Shown: positions 9,701 to 21,515, numbered from the stretch's first letter. The stretch is DNA of 64,000 bases from Sorghum bicolor (GCF_000003195.3 NC_012872.2:6572001-6636000), one strand, 5' to 3'. Notes: generated from the letters alone by a model not told the origin. Program-made: numbers and translations.

Positions 9701-10459
9701 AAATGCTTGTTGGCATTTCTTACGTCACTTACTAAGAGTAGAGTTTAAACCCTATCCCGACACGGCGCCAGAAATGCGAGTGGAGTAAAGACTCTATCCT
9801 TAGTGGCCAGGTTGTCATCCCCAGCATGACACAAGAAATACACTGTAAATATGCAATGCTCTCTTAGAATGATGAATATAGAATAAGGTATCCGCAAGCG
9901 CATGGATATAACCATTGTAGCATTTCACCAAGGAAAGTTCCAGGTATCGTATTTATAATTCTACCCATGGGAAGGAAAGGAGAGGAGATAGATATCACTT
10001 GCATGTATTCTCTCAAGGGCAACCACATATTATCTATCTAACTTAATGCAGGGGTAAGTTACATGATAAATATATATATAATGAATATGAATGATAATCA
10101 AACATAGAATGATAAAGGATATCTCTAGAGTACTCTAGTCTATGACACTAGCATCAATTAGAATGATCTATTTAGATGTTTCCTATGTTATTCTAACTAT
10201 ATAGTCTAGCATATTATGATTAGTGCAGTTATACTTGGTAATCATAGCGGGAGTAGGTTATATCTACACATATGCACATTACTGACGAAAATCAGAAACA
10301 GAGCAATCATCTCCCCGTAATTAGTGTCTACAGAAACTACATTCGGAGGGTGGACTACAGAGGACTCAACGGATATATCACCCCCGCGATCTACCACACG
10401 ACTCGGAATATAGCATGCAAACATAGGTAAACACGATATACACTATGCCAGAAAAGCTA

Positions 10460-10975
10460 ATTAGTGACGCGTCCAGAGGGTCATTAGTGACGCGGAAAAG
10501 ACGCATCACTTTTATTGCGTCTGTGATGTGGACAAATTAGTGACGTGTAAAAACGCGTCACTGCTATGAAGATACCAGTGACGTATATTTAGTACGCGCG
10601 TCACTGATGTTAAGATACCAGTGACGCATATTTAGGACACGCGTCACTGATGTTAAGATACCAGCGACGCGTATTTAATATACGGGTCACTAATCTTAGT
10701 ATAGCAGTGACACACATTGATAAACCACGTCACTGATAAGGCCATATCAGTGACTCGCACTGAGGATACACGTCACTAGTAAAGATATACGAGTGACACA
10801 CACTGAGAACACGTGTCACTGATAATGAGGTATGAGTGACGCTGGTAATTACATATCAGTGACTCATGTCAACCTAATGTGTCACTGACAGCATATAAAC
10901 AAGTGATGCGCGGTAATAATACACATCTCAGATAGGATCATAATAGTGACACGTCTACGCTTTAATGTCACTCGT
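10460..10975. repeat. CACTA left subterminal repeats
   Basis: About a dozen and a half copies of AGTGACGCGT or its complement ACGCGTCACT, spaced 15-35 bases and often paired as inverted repeats. These are the likely transposase-binding sites of the element. Confidence 0.85.
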
Positions 10976-13863
10976 ATTTTTCATCAGAGCCACATACCAC
11001 AATGTTCACAACACGTACATATGAAAGGCACTCAGCAATATATTACTACATGTTCATAACAGAAGCTCTTCAAATAGATATCAAGTTAACAGATCCTGTT
11101 CATGACAGATTCACAACAGGTTCACAACTTGTTCGAAATCCATCACAACAATGAACATAACTTGTTCAGTCAAACACTACACTAGACTCATATTAGTAGT
11201 GGCAATCACACATCACTGATGGTTAACTAGGATGGTAGAACTCTCCTTTCTTGTTGATGACCTGTGCCACTAAGAACATAGCCAACTTTTCTCTAATCAT
11301 GTGCACATCGATGGGCTTCGTCAGCACTTCATTTCATGTGTCAAGATTAGAACTTTGGTCAAAAAGAAAACTTGGCACAGTACAGTACAGTATAAAATAT
11401 CAATGTAAAATATGTAATTCAAGTAACCAATCCAGACATAGCATAAAGTCTTAATTAGAATAAACAGCTATCATTGTAAAAACATAGGAAATAAGTATTC
11501 ATCATCAATAGAACTAGGCACAGGCATAACAATCTGGAGCTGAGTAAACAAATCAACAATGTATATTGTGCTAGCCAGTAGCTGCATGCTCTTAATCTAA
11601 TACTAAACTAGCTAGAGCATAAGCAGGTGCAACTACAGAAGCATAGAGCAGAGGCAGAGCAGGCACCTGCTCCTCCACCCTCATCAGATCACCCCCAAAA
11701 CCAAAAGCATAAAGCTGTAGCAATACAAATAAAGCCTCCTATTTTTCTCCTCTTATCTCCTCTCTGTGCTACTTGGCGATGCAGGAATAGGCTGCAACAA
11801 GGTTTCTTATATGTGTAATCTGCAGTCTATTTTTCTCCTATATTTAGAATGTATTAAAGAATTTCTTATGTGTGTAATTTGTAGTGGTGCAGCCTTTAGC
11901 ATGAAGACATCCAAAGATGAATCTATTGGTGACAATACTCGTGTTTAGTTCATATATGTGATCTTAATATGCATGAGATAAAGGCTGCAACAAGGTTTGG
12001 TTTATGTTTTTTATATTACATGACTGGTATAAGTTGAGACTTGAGAGGGGACCAGCAACACATGAACATGACAACCCTAGCTATTTATCTATCACATGGT
12101 TTTAGTAATTGGAATTTTACAGGTTGAAAAATAGACCAACAACGAAAACTAGTTAAACTAAATATGCACACATAATGAACTAAATTATGGAGACATAAGG
12201 TTAGTGCATAGCTAATAAATATTTTGGAATGTCACACAAGGCCATGCATAGCTAATCAATATTTTGGAATGATAAACAACAGCAATGACACCAGGAAAGC
12301 TCATAGGAGTATGTAGGTCTAAAAAACAGGACACCATATCCACATAATAACACCAACAAGGCTCACAAAGGTATATTCAACCAAATGTTTACCATCTAGC
12401 TATGACACCAGCTAAGCACTCTGCATGCAGCTCTGACTGCACAAATTTAGAAATATTCTTTCAAACTGTATTTAACACAAAGGGGCTGCAAACAGACAAT
12501 AAGTATTTTGACCCATTGCTCATAAGCCATATATTATCCATACCTGTGAAACAGCACTTAGATCAAAACTCTTCTCCACACTCCACTAGACTGTCCAACC
12601 TATCACCTATTAACACATAAATAGATTAAATATCCGTGCACACACACACACAAAGAACTAAATAAAGAAAGAGAAAATGTTAGTGTAAAATTAATTTATT
12701 TCCATATGATTAATTTATTTCTATATGATTGTAGAATATGTTAATTACACTACAACGCCAATGTATTATAGAGCAGGAAAACTTGCATTATTTGGTGGAA
12801 TGTGCTTTCAACTCAGGAGATCAAGCAAGATAGTACCAAAACTGTAAACCACACTCTCGGACTTACTGTGCCTGCAGGACAGATAACAGTTACAAAAAAG
12901 AAAGAGGCACATTCCCAAAATGTGACGATACATGTGATCTGTAGACAAGTTTGACAATCCATGTATCTAGAAAATTATATCTCAGACTCACATAATGACG
13001 CACATACTAGTACTCTATTTCAAATTGTCATTTTGGCTTTCTAGATTCGTAAGTTTGATTGTGCATAGCAGGTTATGCACCTAGAAAAGTCAAAACAACT
13101 TACAGTTTAGAATGAAGAGAGTAGTAAGAAGTCATCACATACAAGTAGGAAATTATTTCTACACCCGTCTTATATAGTTCAGAATGCTTAACTTCATCAG
13201 ACAATTTGTAAGAAAAAATATCTTATAAGTCAAATCGAGAGAACAGATGAACCACTGCAGAGGTTATATGCTAAGTAACTAAGTTATCATGCAAAGATAA
13301 AGTTGATAACAACATACACAGAGAAGCGAGGCGGAAACTCACATGTATGATGGTGGGGAGGCATAGGAGGCAGAGTACCTGTTCGAGTAGACATTCTCAT
13401 TGCCAGTTGAAGATGACATGCTTGCAAAGCCTTCTGCTCTCGATCCCTCGCAAACTAACGTAATGAACGTTTTTATTTAATTATATCAGAATGGAATAGG
13501 TACTAATACATGAATAGAAATGGGAACAACCCATGCTGACAAGTGACAAAACATTCTGATCATTCCAAACTGACCCATTCAGATGTTTTAATATAGTACT
13601 AATTATATCAGCTGCTTTAATATAGTACTAAAAAGCCAACGGACAAGCTGATCATTACCTGCTCGGTTCTCAACTACTACTTATATAACTTTGTCAGCCA
13701 AAAATTCAGATGTGAATTATGGAAACATCAGACCGGGGATGCAGAGAGCAACCTCGAGCTACACACTCTTGTTCCACATACAGAGCCGACAAGGATTGGG
13801 TCGAGATAGATAAATGAATAAAACGGAACAATAATAGCAATTCAGAGGAAAGCCTGGGTCTGC

Positions 13864-14502
13864 TTAATGCCTAGTCAACGGTGTGCCCTCACTCGCAGGA
13901 AACAGTGCAGCGCACAACCAGAAAGGGAAAAAAGCATCAAATGAGGGAGGTCGGTCCCTCACCATTCCTGGATCCGCGAGGAGCCATGGCAGCGGCGACG
14001 AAGAGCCTGGGCCTCCTGGGCCCTTTCCGCGCGGCACTGCTGGTAGACGTGGATGCGGATGGTTGTCGCAAGGCGTCGTGTTGTCCGTCCCTACCTTGGA
14101 TGCGGATGGTTGTCGCAAGGCGTCGTGCTCAGTAGAGGGCGCTACAGGTGGTGCCTCCAGATCCAGATGGACGAAGTGGTGGCTCGAGGATGCTTCTGTT
14201 CGAGCTCGTGGCCGGCGGGAGTGGGGATGATGGCTGCAGCAGGGGCAAAGGCCGCGACGGCTGCTGCGGCAGGCTGGATGGCGCTCCCCGCAAGCTCGCG
14301 CTGCCCGCAAGCTCACGCGCGGTGGTGGTGAAGGTCCCCGAGACGAGATGCGGCGCTGCTCGTGTGTGAGAGATGTGGCTGCTGTGGTGGGAATGGCTGG
14401 AGATAGGGTTTTCGATGCTGATTGGTGGGCCGCTCTAACTTCAGTGCACGCGAGTGGGCTGGGTTGGCCATTCCAAAATGAAAATGGACTAATAGGGACC
14501 AA
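13864..14502 (-). other. GC-rich cargo island inside the CACTA element
   Basis: A 212-codon open frame lies on the minus strand, and competing long frames lie on the plus strand in the same bases. The protein is rich in Ser, Pro, Arg and His with no recognised domain. A 31-bp segment containing GATGCGGATGGTTGTCGCAA is repeated directly at about 14,050 and 14,098. The composition differs sharply from the rest of the element, which suggests captured host 5'-exon sequence. I would not annotate a functional gene. Confidence 0.4.
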
Positions 14503-14527
14503 TCATTTGACTCTATAATATGTTTTT

Positions 14528-15061
14528 GAGGGATTTGCCTGTATGGTCTAAAAAAATAGCTCTTTCTTATATGATCTTTTTTTTGAACTTACCCCTATGG
14601 CCCTGAAACGAACTTTTATTACTTGTATGGCATTTCGTCTGTTTTCAGCAGTTAATGGTGTTAAGTGGAGGATAAAAATACCGTTTTACCCCTGGCATAA
14701 AAAGTTGTAGAGTTTTGTTTGTTTTTTTGTATATTTGGAGTAATATTTAGCAAATAAATTCATATATAATAATTGGGTATATTTGGCATAAAAATGCTGA
14801 GTTTTGTTTGTATATTATGTTTGAATTTATTTGCTAAACATTACTCCAAATATACAACAAACAAATAAAACTCGACAATTTTTTTTACGCTAGGGGTAAA
14901 ATGGTCTTTTTATCCTCCACTTAACACCGTTAAGGGCTAGAAACAGACTGATGGCCATAGAAGTAATAAAAATTCATTTAAGGATCATAGGGGTAAGTTC
15001 AAAAATGAAAGGGCCATATAAGGAAGAGCCATTTTTTTAGGGCCATACAGGTAAATTTCTC
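14528..15061. mobile_element. MULE-type MITE, 534 bp
   Basis: The left end GAGGGATTTGCCTGTATGG and the right end CCATACAGGTAAATTTCTC form inverted repeats that extend into a long foldback. The flanks are an exact 9-bp duplication, TATGTTTTT (14519-14527 and 15062-15070), as Mutator-like elements produce. It is inserted within the CACTA element. Confidence 0.9.
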
Positions 15062-15324
15062 TATGTTTTTGGTGACTGATCATTTGTGGCAAGCAGCTAA
15101 ATACATGTAGCGATGATGTACCGTCAAGATGATCTCTTACAAATTTATACTGACCGATTGTTAGACGTTAATATTATATTTTAGCAACCGTTGTCCGATG
15201 CTACAAATTGGTTGTGGTATACCAATTGTTTTTTTTTCACTTTTTATGTCTGGAGGACATACGCAGGCGAGGATTCCCCAACCAGACAACCAATCTTCTT
15301 GTTAATTTTTTGGCTAGTTAGTTA

Positions 15325-15720
15325 GTGACGCGGCTCAACAGGAAGAGTCACTAGTTCGTATGAATATGGGTGACGCGTCTGGACATTACGCGTTACTTTT
15401 AATACTAGTGACGTGTTTTGTTAGGGCGAGTCACTAATATCTCTCATTATCAGTGACACGTCTACGTAAAACGTGTCACTTTTGTTACAAGTGACACGTT
15501 TTGTTTGGAAGAGTCACTAATACAGCCACATATCAGTGACGCGCTTAGTTAAAATGTGTCACTTCTATTACTAGTGACGCGTTTTCTTGAGAAGAGTCAT
15601 TGATGCCATCTCATTAGTGACGCGTCTTGTTCTTAGGACATGGGCAAAAACTTAGCAGTGACACGCTTCGTTCAGCCGTGTCACTGAAATACTTATTAGT
15701 GACGCATTTCAGTTCTGAGT
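15325..15720. repeat. CACTA right subterminal repeats
   Basis: Repeated TAGTGACGCGT/ACGTGTCACT words at intervals of about 20-40 bases mirror the array at the left end of the same CACTA element. Confidence 0.85.
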
Positions 15721-16635
15721 CACTATTGAGGTGTCTCCTTTGTGTTGTTTTGGCATAGTGATAGGCACCACGCCTACATAATGTCGACCACCCACCCATC
15801 GTACTAATGAGAAAGCGCTATACGAACATATATTTGAATATAAGTCTAAACCAACTATGCCAAGCATATAATCATAATAGACTAGAACAATATAATTAAG
15901 AATATAAGCAAGTAGAGCAAAGTCATATCCAATATAAGAGAATAGAGCAAAGTCATATTCTACTATAAGATGAAATAATATATATAATGATGAACTAGAA
16001 CAAAGTAGGAGAAAGATTACAAGAATTACCGAGTATCTCTATGACACATCTAGAAACCAAGCAACACTTGCCTCCAACTAGATCTATTCTATGTAGCTAT
16101 GCCTCTAAACTTGGAGCTCTAGAGAGGAGAAAGTAGAGAATGAATTCTATGAATGAGATCAACTTCTAACTTGAATTGATGCCTCTAACCCTAGGGTTTA
16201 CCCCTCCTTATATAGGCTGGTGGGATGAACCGTAGCCCTTGGATCAAACCGACCTTAATGGATGAAGAATAGAGATCCTCTAAGTCGGTTTAGGCCATGA
16301 TCCGTGGCCTCTCTCCTGATTGGACAGGGAGAGGGCAGGCGACTCCCTTGGCTGCCCTGGCCCGGGGTCCGCTCGTGTTCCGCTTCGTTCTGGTGGCTCC
16401 CCGACTCTTCTAGATCCTTCTTTTGTATACATGGCATAGATATCTCTTTTCTCTCTATGTAATTATGACACGTGGGCCTCCAAAGGTCATTTCCTAATAA
16501 CCCCTGCAGAAACAGACATTCACCAAAACCTATGGAAATCTGTCAGTTGAAATCCTATTCTATTGTTGGTGATTATTTCTTGCCCTTATTCCATTCTCTT
16601 GTTGATATAAAATTGATACTTATCTACCGTCAACA

Positions 16636-17375
16636 AGCTAGCCCCCACACTGGCCATCATGGAATGCTCAAACATCAAATCATATTCTTTATCACTAAAG
16701 CTAGCAAGCTTGGACCACGAACCAGAACTACGGAAGAAAAGCCACCTCCGTATGTAGTATAAGGACAAAGGCTTGACGTATCAGAGGCTAAAATTTTCAC
16801 ACAGAGAAAGCAACTAGGGTTGCCTCTGTTTCACCCCCTACTTTTTATAGTGGCCCAAGCAGCTATCAAACTTCCGTCCACTCATTTGGACTGCAGTGCC
16901 TCGAGAAGGACAAGCAACAATCTACATGTCGAAAGTTAACGCAAAACAGCCCTAACACAAATGAACCTGAAGGGAGTGAACCCTCAGGCCTGTGAGGCGA
17001 CCATCTTTTTCGAGGATCAAGATCATCTGCGTTAAATCTTACCCGTGAAGGGGGAAGTGTTGGGGGTGAAGCCTCACGCCCAAGGTCCCCTAACAATGAT
17101 TGCCTCCTATTGTCCAAACCTTATGGGTGTAGCCATAAGGTCATGTCGTCCCACGCGGATGGACACAGTGGCCCAATGAGTCTAGCCATAGCTGGACAAG
17201 GGCCCATTAGGCGAGGCTGTTGTAACGAAAAAACACTTTGACTTCTGTGACCATGGATGTTGTACAACCAAAAATATTTTGGTATATTCTTTAATAGGTG
17301 GACTACATTTACCCTGTAAAAGAGAAACTCGAATACCAATAAAGAGATAGATCACCCAGCTTGATTACCAAGAGT
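16636..17375 (-). mobile_element. LTR-like retrotransposon fragment
   Basis: On the minus strand a promoter-like CACTATAAAAAGTAGGGGG at about 16,840-16,860 is followed by a leader with GAGGCAACCCTAG, the arrangement seen in LTR promoters. No gene or clean LTR ends are visible. This may be an older element into which the Athila-like copy inserted. Confidence 0.3.
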
Positions 17376-17379
17376 TTCG

Positions 17380-17622
17380 TGCCTTGCTAATAGTGTGAAA
17401 ACAATTCGCGATACTGTAGCACTTTCGTTTGTTTGTGGTAATTATTGTTCAACTATGAACTAACTAGGTTCAAAAGATTCATCTCGTCAATTTCGACCAA
17501 ACTGTGCAATTAGTCTTTATTTTTGTTTATTTTTAATACTTCATACATACGTCTAAAGATTCGATGTGATATGGAATTTTGAAAATTTTTAGGTTTTTGG
17601 GTGGAAGTAAAAGCCCTTGTCA
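17380..17622. mobile_element. Tourist-like MITE, eroded ends
   Basis: It has the family core in the plus orientation: TACTGTAGCACTTTCGTTTG, CAAAAGATTCATCTCGTC, ACTGTGCAATTAG, GATTCGATGTGAT. The ends (GTGCCTTGCTAATAG and GTAAAAGCCCTTG) are diverged from GGCCTTGTTTAG and its complement. It lies about 140 bp beyond the stop of the bHLH gene. Confidence 0.7.
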
Positions 17623-17758
17623 GGACAACCGATCCCAACACAGGCTGTCTTCCTGTGCACAAGAAATTACATACGGAAGCAAACTACAGATGACAATGGG
17701 GCCGATCGAAGTAACTAGTGCATGCTGCATGCTGGGTGGATTTTAATTTGGACCCGCT

Positions 17759-18512
17759 CTACTGCAGTAGTTTGTGCAGCAGTGCGGTGCGAAGGCAGTC
17801 CTCTCCCCGCAGCCCAACCGCGGGTACGTCCACGACGACGTCCTGCACGGTGACGCCGCCCACGCGGCACATGGACGCGTGCTGCACCGGCAGGTCCAGC
17901 GCGCCGAGCGCGGCCATGAGGCGCGCGGCAGTCGTCAGGCGCAGCGTTGCGGCGTCGTCCCCGCCGTGCATCCGCACCTCTAGCTCCTGACCGGAGGAGG
18001 AGCCACCAATAAGCAAGGCGTGCTGGGAGTGGGAGGCCGCGGTCGTCCGCCTGGCCTCGGCCTCGAGCTGCTCGATGCGGCCGCGCAGCATGGTGATGTA
18101 GTCGACGAGAAGGGACGCCTTGTCCATCCGAGTCACCGTGGGCACGGCGGCGCGGAGGTCGCAGAACAAGCGGTTGAGCCTGTCCCGCCGCTGCCGCTCG
18201 GCTTGCACGTGGTTGATGGCGGTGGTGCCGGCGGCGCGGGAGGAGCTACTAGAGCCAGGTTTCCGTCCCGGCCGCCTCCTCTCCGCGACTGGTAGTGCCG
18301 CCGGCGGCGGCGGCAGGCTTGCGCCAGTATCCTGGGGGACTTCATCGTCACGCCGGTTGTCTGGCATGTCGTCGTTGCCCAACAACTTGTCTAGGTCTGC
18401 GGCATCGCAGGACAGGAACTCCAGCTAGCCCTGGGTACTGGTGGTGGCCGTCGGCGGAAAAGGATGCCTGGAAGGGAGAGTAATCGGGCGGCAGGAGCAA
18501 GAGGTCGTCCAT
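17759..18512 (-). CDS. MYC-type bHLH transcription factor, frameshifted N-terminus
   Basis: The continuous frame 17,759-18,385 encodes 208 residues. A basic helix-loop-helix domain spans about 57-106 (INHVQAERQRRDRLN, then RMDKASLLVDYITMLR). The E-box contact residues Glu63, Arg66 and Arg67 of the basic region are present. The C-terminal half resembles the ACT-like dimerisation fold of MYC/AIB-type plant bHLH proteins. Upstream, an ATG at 18,510-18,512 begins MDDLLLLPPDYSPFQASF, typical of this family, but that frame departs from the bHLH frame near 18,424-18,434. The bHLH frame there starts LEFLSCDAADLDKLL directly after a TAG. A small indel, or an assembly error, therefore separates N-terminus and domain. 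Translation from the internal ATG would still make an intact bHLH. No intron is visible. The target genes cannot be inferred. Confidence 0.8.
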
Positions 18513-19302
18513 TTGCACCGTTACGTAAGCTCTAGTGCCAGTGTGCCACTGCCACGCTCATCGTAATTATATACGGCAGAGTTTCGTGGTATTGTTTTCA
18601 AGATGTCATGATGTGAGATAAATGAAACTTGGATAAAATATCTACTTCATTTTATAGTTTTATAGACATTTAATTTCAAGACTTATAAAAAGTTGGTAAT
18701 CGTGTCAAGAGAGTTTCATTTAGATGAAACATATTTTTTTCTTTTCTTAAATACACCGCCATGTCATAAAAAAGAGCAATATTGCAACCTATTTAATGCA
18801 AATGAAACTCATATGAAACTCCAATCGAGACTAGTCTTAGTCGTAACTCACAAAAGAGTGTCACCTTGAGGCACTGCAAGAATCCGAGCGCGAGAACCGC
18901 AAACTCCGTCTGATATTTCTCTCCGGCGTCGCGTTCCTGTTTCCCGCCCACCCACGGCCAGCATGTGTCGGAAAGTTTGTAGGAAGGCAACAGAAGTGGG
19001 ACAAATTAATTTTTTTATTCTATTCTACAAATTAAAAAAATAATAACTACTAAATCGAGTATCCAAATTAAATTTTGTTTCCACCATTATGTTTCTTATA
19101 ATAAATCCTTCAAAACAAGATCCCACGTGAATATGTTTAGATAAAATTTTATTAATGAATATTTATTCTATAAAGATAGAATATTTTTTTATTATTGAAC
19201 AAAGGTGATGTTCTAGGTTCATAAAAACAATCTCCCGCCTTCACAATAAAAAAATTTAGTATTCTAGTTTTCGGTTAATGAAATTTTTATTATAATATAC
19301 AT
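18513..19302. other. Promoter side and spacer of the bHLH gene
   Basis: No gene is visible. ATATACGGC and other AT-rich stretches occur upstream of 18,512, but I cannot assign a TATA box with confidence. The sequence becomes AT-rich beyond 19,000. Confidence 0.4.
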
Positions 19303-19347
19303 AAAATAAATAAATAAATGAATAAATAAATAAATAAATAATAAAAT
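19303..19347. repeat. (AAAT)n microsatellite
   Basis: About ten AAAT/AATA units with one G interruption. Confidence 0.85.
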
Positions 19348-19420
19348 CTAGAGCAAAGCATAAGAAAAAAGTAAAAACACTTAAGAAAAAAAATTCAAAG
19401 ATCACATGGAAACATCCTAA

Positions 19421-19663
19421 GGCCTTGTTTAGTTCTAAAAAATTTTGCAAAATAGGAATAGTACCACTTTCGTTTGTATTTGACAAATATTATCCAATCA
19501 TGTACTAACTAGACTCAAAAGATTCATCTCGTCAATTCCGACCAAACTGTGCAATTAGTTTTTATTTTCGTCTATATTTAATACTTCATGTATGCGTCTA
19601 AAGTTTTGATGTGATGGGGAATCTGAAAAATTTTGCAAAATTTTTTGGGAACTAAACAAGACC
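19421..19663. mobile_element. Tourist-like MITE, 243 bp
   Basis: The ends are GGCCTTGTTTAGTTC and GGAACTAAACAAGACC, flanked by TAA on both sides (19418-19420, 19664-19666). The TAA duplication supports the Tourist (PIF/Harbinger) assignment for the whole family in this window. Confidence 0.92.
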
Positions 19664-19675
19664 TAAATATACTTA

Positions 19676-20275
19676 GAACATCATATGTATATTAAGTACA
19701 CATACTAAATACACCACATAACATCACTAAATAGTAAATACATCATAGAACATCGCATATGTATTACGTGAATATCACTAAGTACATCATAGAACACCGT
19801 ATTTCTACTAAGTGAACGTCACTAAATACATTATAGAATATCATTAAATACATTATAGAACATCGCATATATAATACGTGAACATCACTAAATCTATCAT
19901 AGAATATCACTAAATATATTATAGAACATCACATATATATTACGTGAAATCACTATATACATCATCATGTATACTAAGTGAACATCACTAAATGCACCAT
20001 AGAACATCACCAAATGCACCATAAAACATCACTAAATATATTATAGAACATCGCATCATCGCATATATTACATGAACATCGCAAAAAAAAATTGTACAAC
20101 ATCATATAAATACCACGTGAACATCACAAAAAACATCATAGAACATAACACGTATACCACATGGACATCATAAAATATCATAGAACATCACATATACTAC
20201 ATAAACATCACAAAACATGACATTATATACCACATGAACGTTGCAAAAAAGCATTACTTTACATCACATCTCATA
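19676..20275. repeat. Degenerate minisatellite, ACATCACTAAATA units
   Basis: A roughly 600-bp array is built from ACATCACTAAATACATCATA followed by GAACATCGCATATATATTAC and GTGA. Half-units are present or missing, so the spacing varies (about 25 to 65 bases). The unit degrades toward the right. Confidence 0.75.
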
Positions 20276-20279
20276 AAAT

Positions 20280-20500
20280 ATAGAAAATACAAATTTAAAC
20301 AAGAAAAAATAATTAAGTAAGGTAAAGTAGAAAAATAAAAAAATTATAAAAACATAAAGACAAAAGAAAAAAGGAAAAAGGAAAAAAAGAAATAAAAAAG
20401 AATATAATGTAAAAATAAAATAAAATAAAATAAACAAATCAATTAATGATAGTAAATAAAAAATGAATGAAATGGAAACAAAAAAATAATATTAGTCCCT
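20280..20500. repeat. A-rich low-complexity tract
   Basis: The plus strand is mostly A with scattered AAAAT/AAAAG units and very little T runs or C. No gene is supported. Confidence 0.8.
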
Positions 20501-20589
20501 TTCTATGCAATTAATATTAGTTCACTAAAAAATTCAGCAACCACCACAAGATCAATACCAATATGTTTGTTGTGCTTCAATCACATGTC

Positions 20590-21065
20590 ACCCTTGGCGC
20601 AAAAAAACCGAGAACCGAACTCAAAGTACCGAAACTAAATTTTTTGGTACCTTGTTCGGTTCCTAATCTTCAAGAACCGTAAATTCAGTACTATACCTTG
20701 GAAACCGAATTTACCGAAATGTGTTGAGTTTGAGTGACAAGTTATATTATTAATAGCACTATTTTAGTCTATTATATTTTGTACATGTAATACTCTACTC
20801 ATATAATGTGGACATGTATATGTATATATTTGGGACTACTATTCTCCATGAAATTATTTCCAAATTATGTCAAAGTTAGCTTTTGAACATGCTATTACAT
20901 GTTCATGCGATCAATTCGATATTTTTGGTAAATACCAAAACTACTGAAACCGAATTTTTTCTCCGTACCAATTTTTGAAAGGAACCGATCGGTTTTCTGA
21001 GGAACTAAATTTCTATGAGAACTCAGGTACCAAACCGAATCGAACCGAAGTACCGAATGCCCAAG
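20590..21065. other. Spacer with repeated ACCGAA words
   Basis: Many ACCGAA/TTCGGT words are concentrated at both sides (20,605-20,720 and 20,930-21,060). This composition is common at the ends of grass hAT-like MITEs. I could not match inverted ends or a target duplication, so it is not called as an element. Confidence 0.35.
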
Positions 21066-21124
21066 GTAAATCACATGCATGTATGACAAAAAAAATGATC
21101 CAATAAACACCTTTGTAATCGCTG

Positions 21125-21515
21125 AATTAATGTGTTGCCAAAAGAAACAAAAACAAAAAATAAAAAAAACAAAGAAGGAAATGAAAAATAAAAAAGAAAG
21201 GGCAAAATGAAGCACAAAAAAAGGAATAAAAAATTAAGAAAATAAAAAGGAAAAATAAAAGAAAGATAAAAGTATAAAATAGTATAAAATAACATAAAAC
21301 AGAAAAGAAAAAAATTGAAGCTATAAAAAATAAAAAAATAAATGAAAAGAAAAACAAAATAAAGATAAGAAAAAATACCAAGAAAAAAGGAAACAAAAAA
21401 GAAAACTAAACTAAACAAGATCGAGCAGGAGGGAAAATGAAAATAAAAATAAAAAAATAAAATAAGAAAAAAATAAAAATAATAAAAATAAAATAAAAAA
21501 AAAAAGAAAAAGACA
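21125..21515. repeat. A-rich strand-asymmetric tract
   Basis: About 400 bases are nearly free of C and rich in AAAAAG/AAAAAT on the plus strand. The minus-strand ORFs here are Phe/Leu homopolymer artefacts. Confidence 0.85.

Larger units (their letters stand above)
10441..15760. mobile_element. Non-autonomous CACTA element, 5.3 kb
   Basis: The termini are CACTATGCCAGAAAA at 10441 and TTTTGGCATAGTG ending at 15760, flanked by a perfect 3-bp duplication ATA (10438-10440 and 15761-15763). Both ends carry long arrays of GTGACGCGT-type subterminal repeats in both orientations: about 10,460-10,970 on the left and 15,325-15,720 on the right. I found no transposase ORF, so it would depend on a helper. 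The interior is AT-rich except for a GC-rich island at 13,860-14,480, and it contains a MULE-type MITE. Confidence 0.9.
9708..16635 (-). mobile_element. Athila-like 5' LTR split by a CACTA element
   Basis: On the minus strand the LTR starts TGTTGACGGTAG at 16635 and ends CCAACA at 9708, giving matching TGTTG...CAACA ends. The LTR sequence is in two pieces, 15,764-16,635 and 9,708-10,440 (about 1.6 kb), interrupted by the CACTA element at 10,441-15,760. A TATATAAGG promoter-like box lies on the minus strand near 16,210. The 3' LTR is not in the window, so no element target duplication can be checked. Confidence 0.75.

Noticed and set aside
10460..10975. Evenly spaced short repeats resembling a CRISPR-like array
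   Set aside because: The repeats are short, in both orientations, imperfectly spaced and placed just inside CACTA termini; they are subterminal transposase-binding repeats in a plant genome.
21071..21418. Minus-strand ORFs with long Phe/Leu/Ile runs resembling membrane proteins
   Set aside because: They are translations of an A-rich low-complexity tract; three overlapping frames show the same composition and none has a domain.
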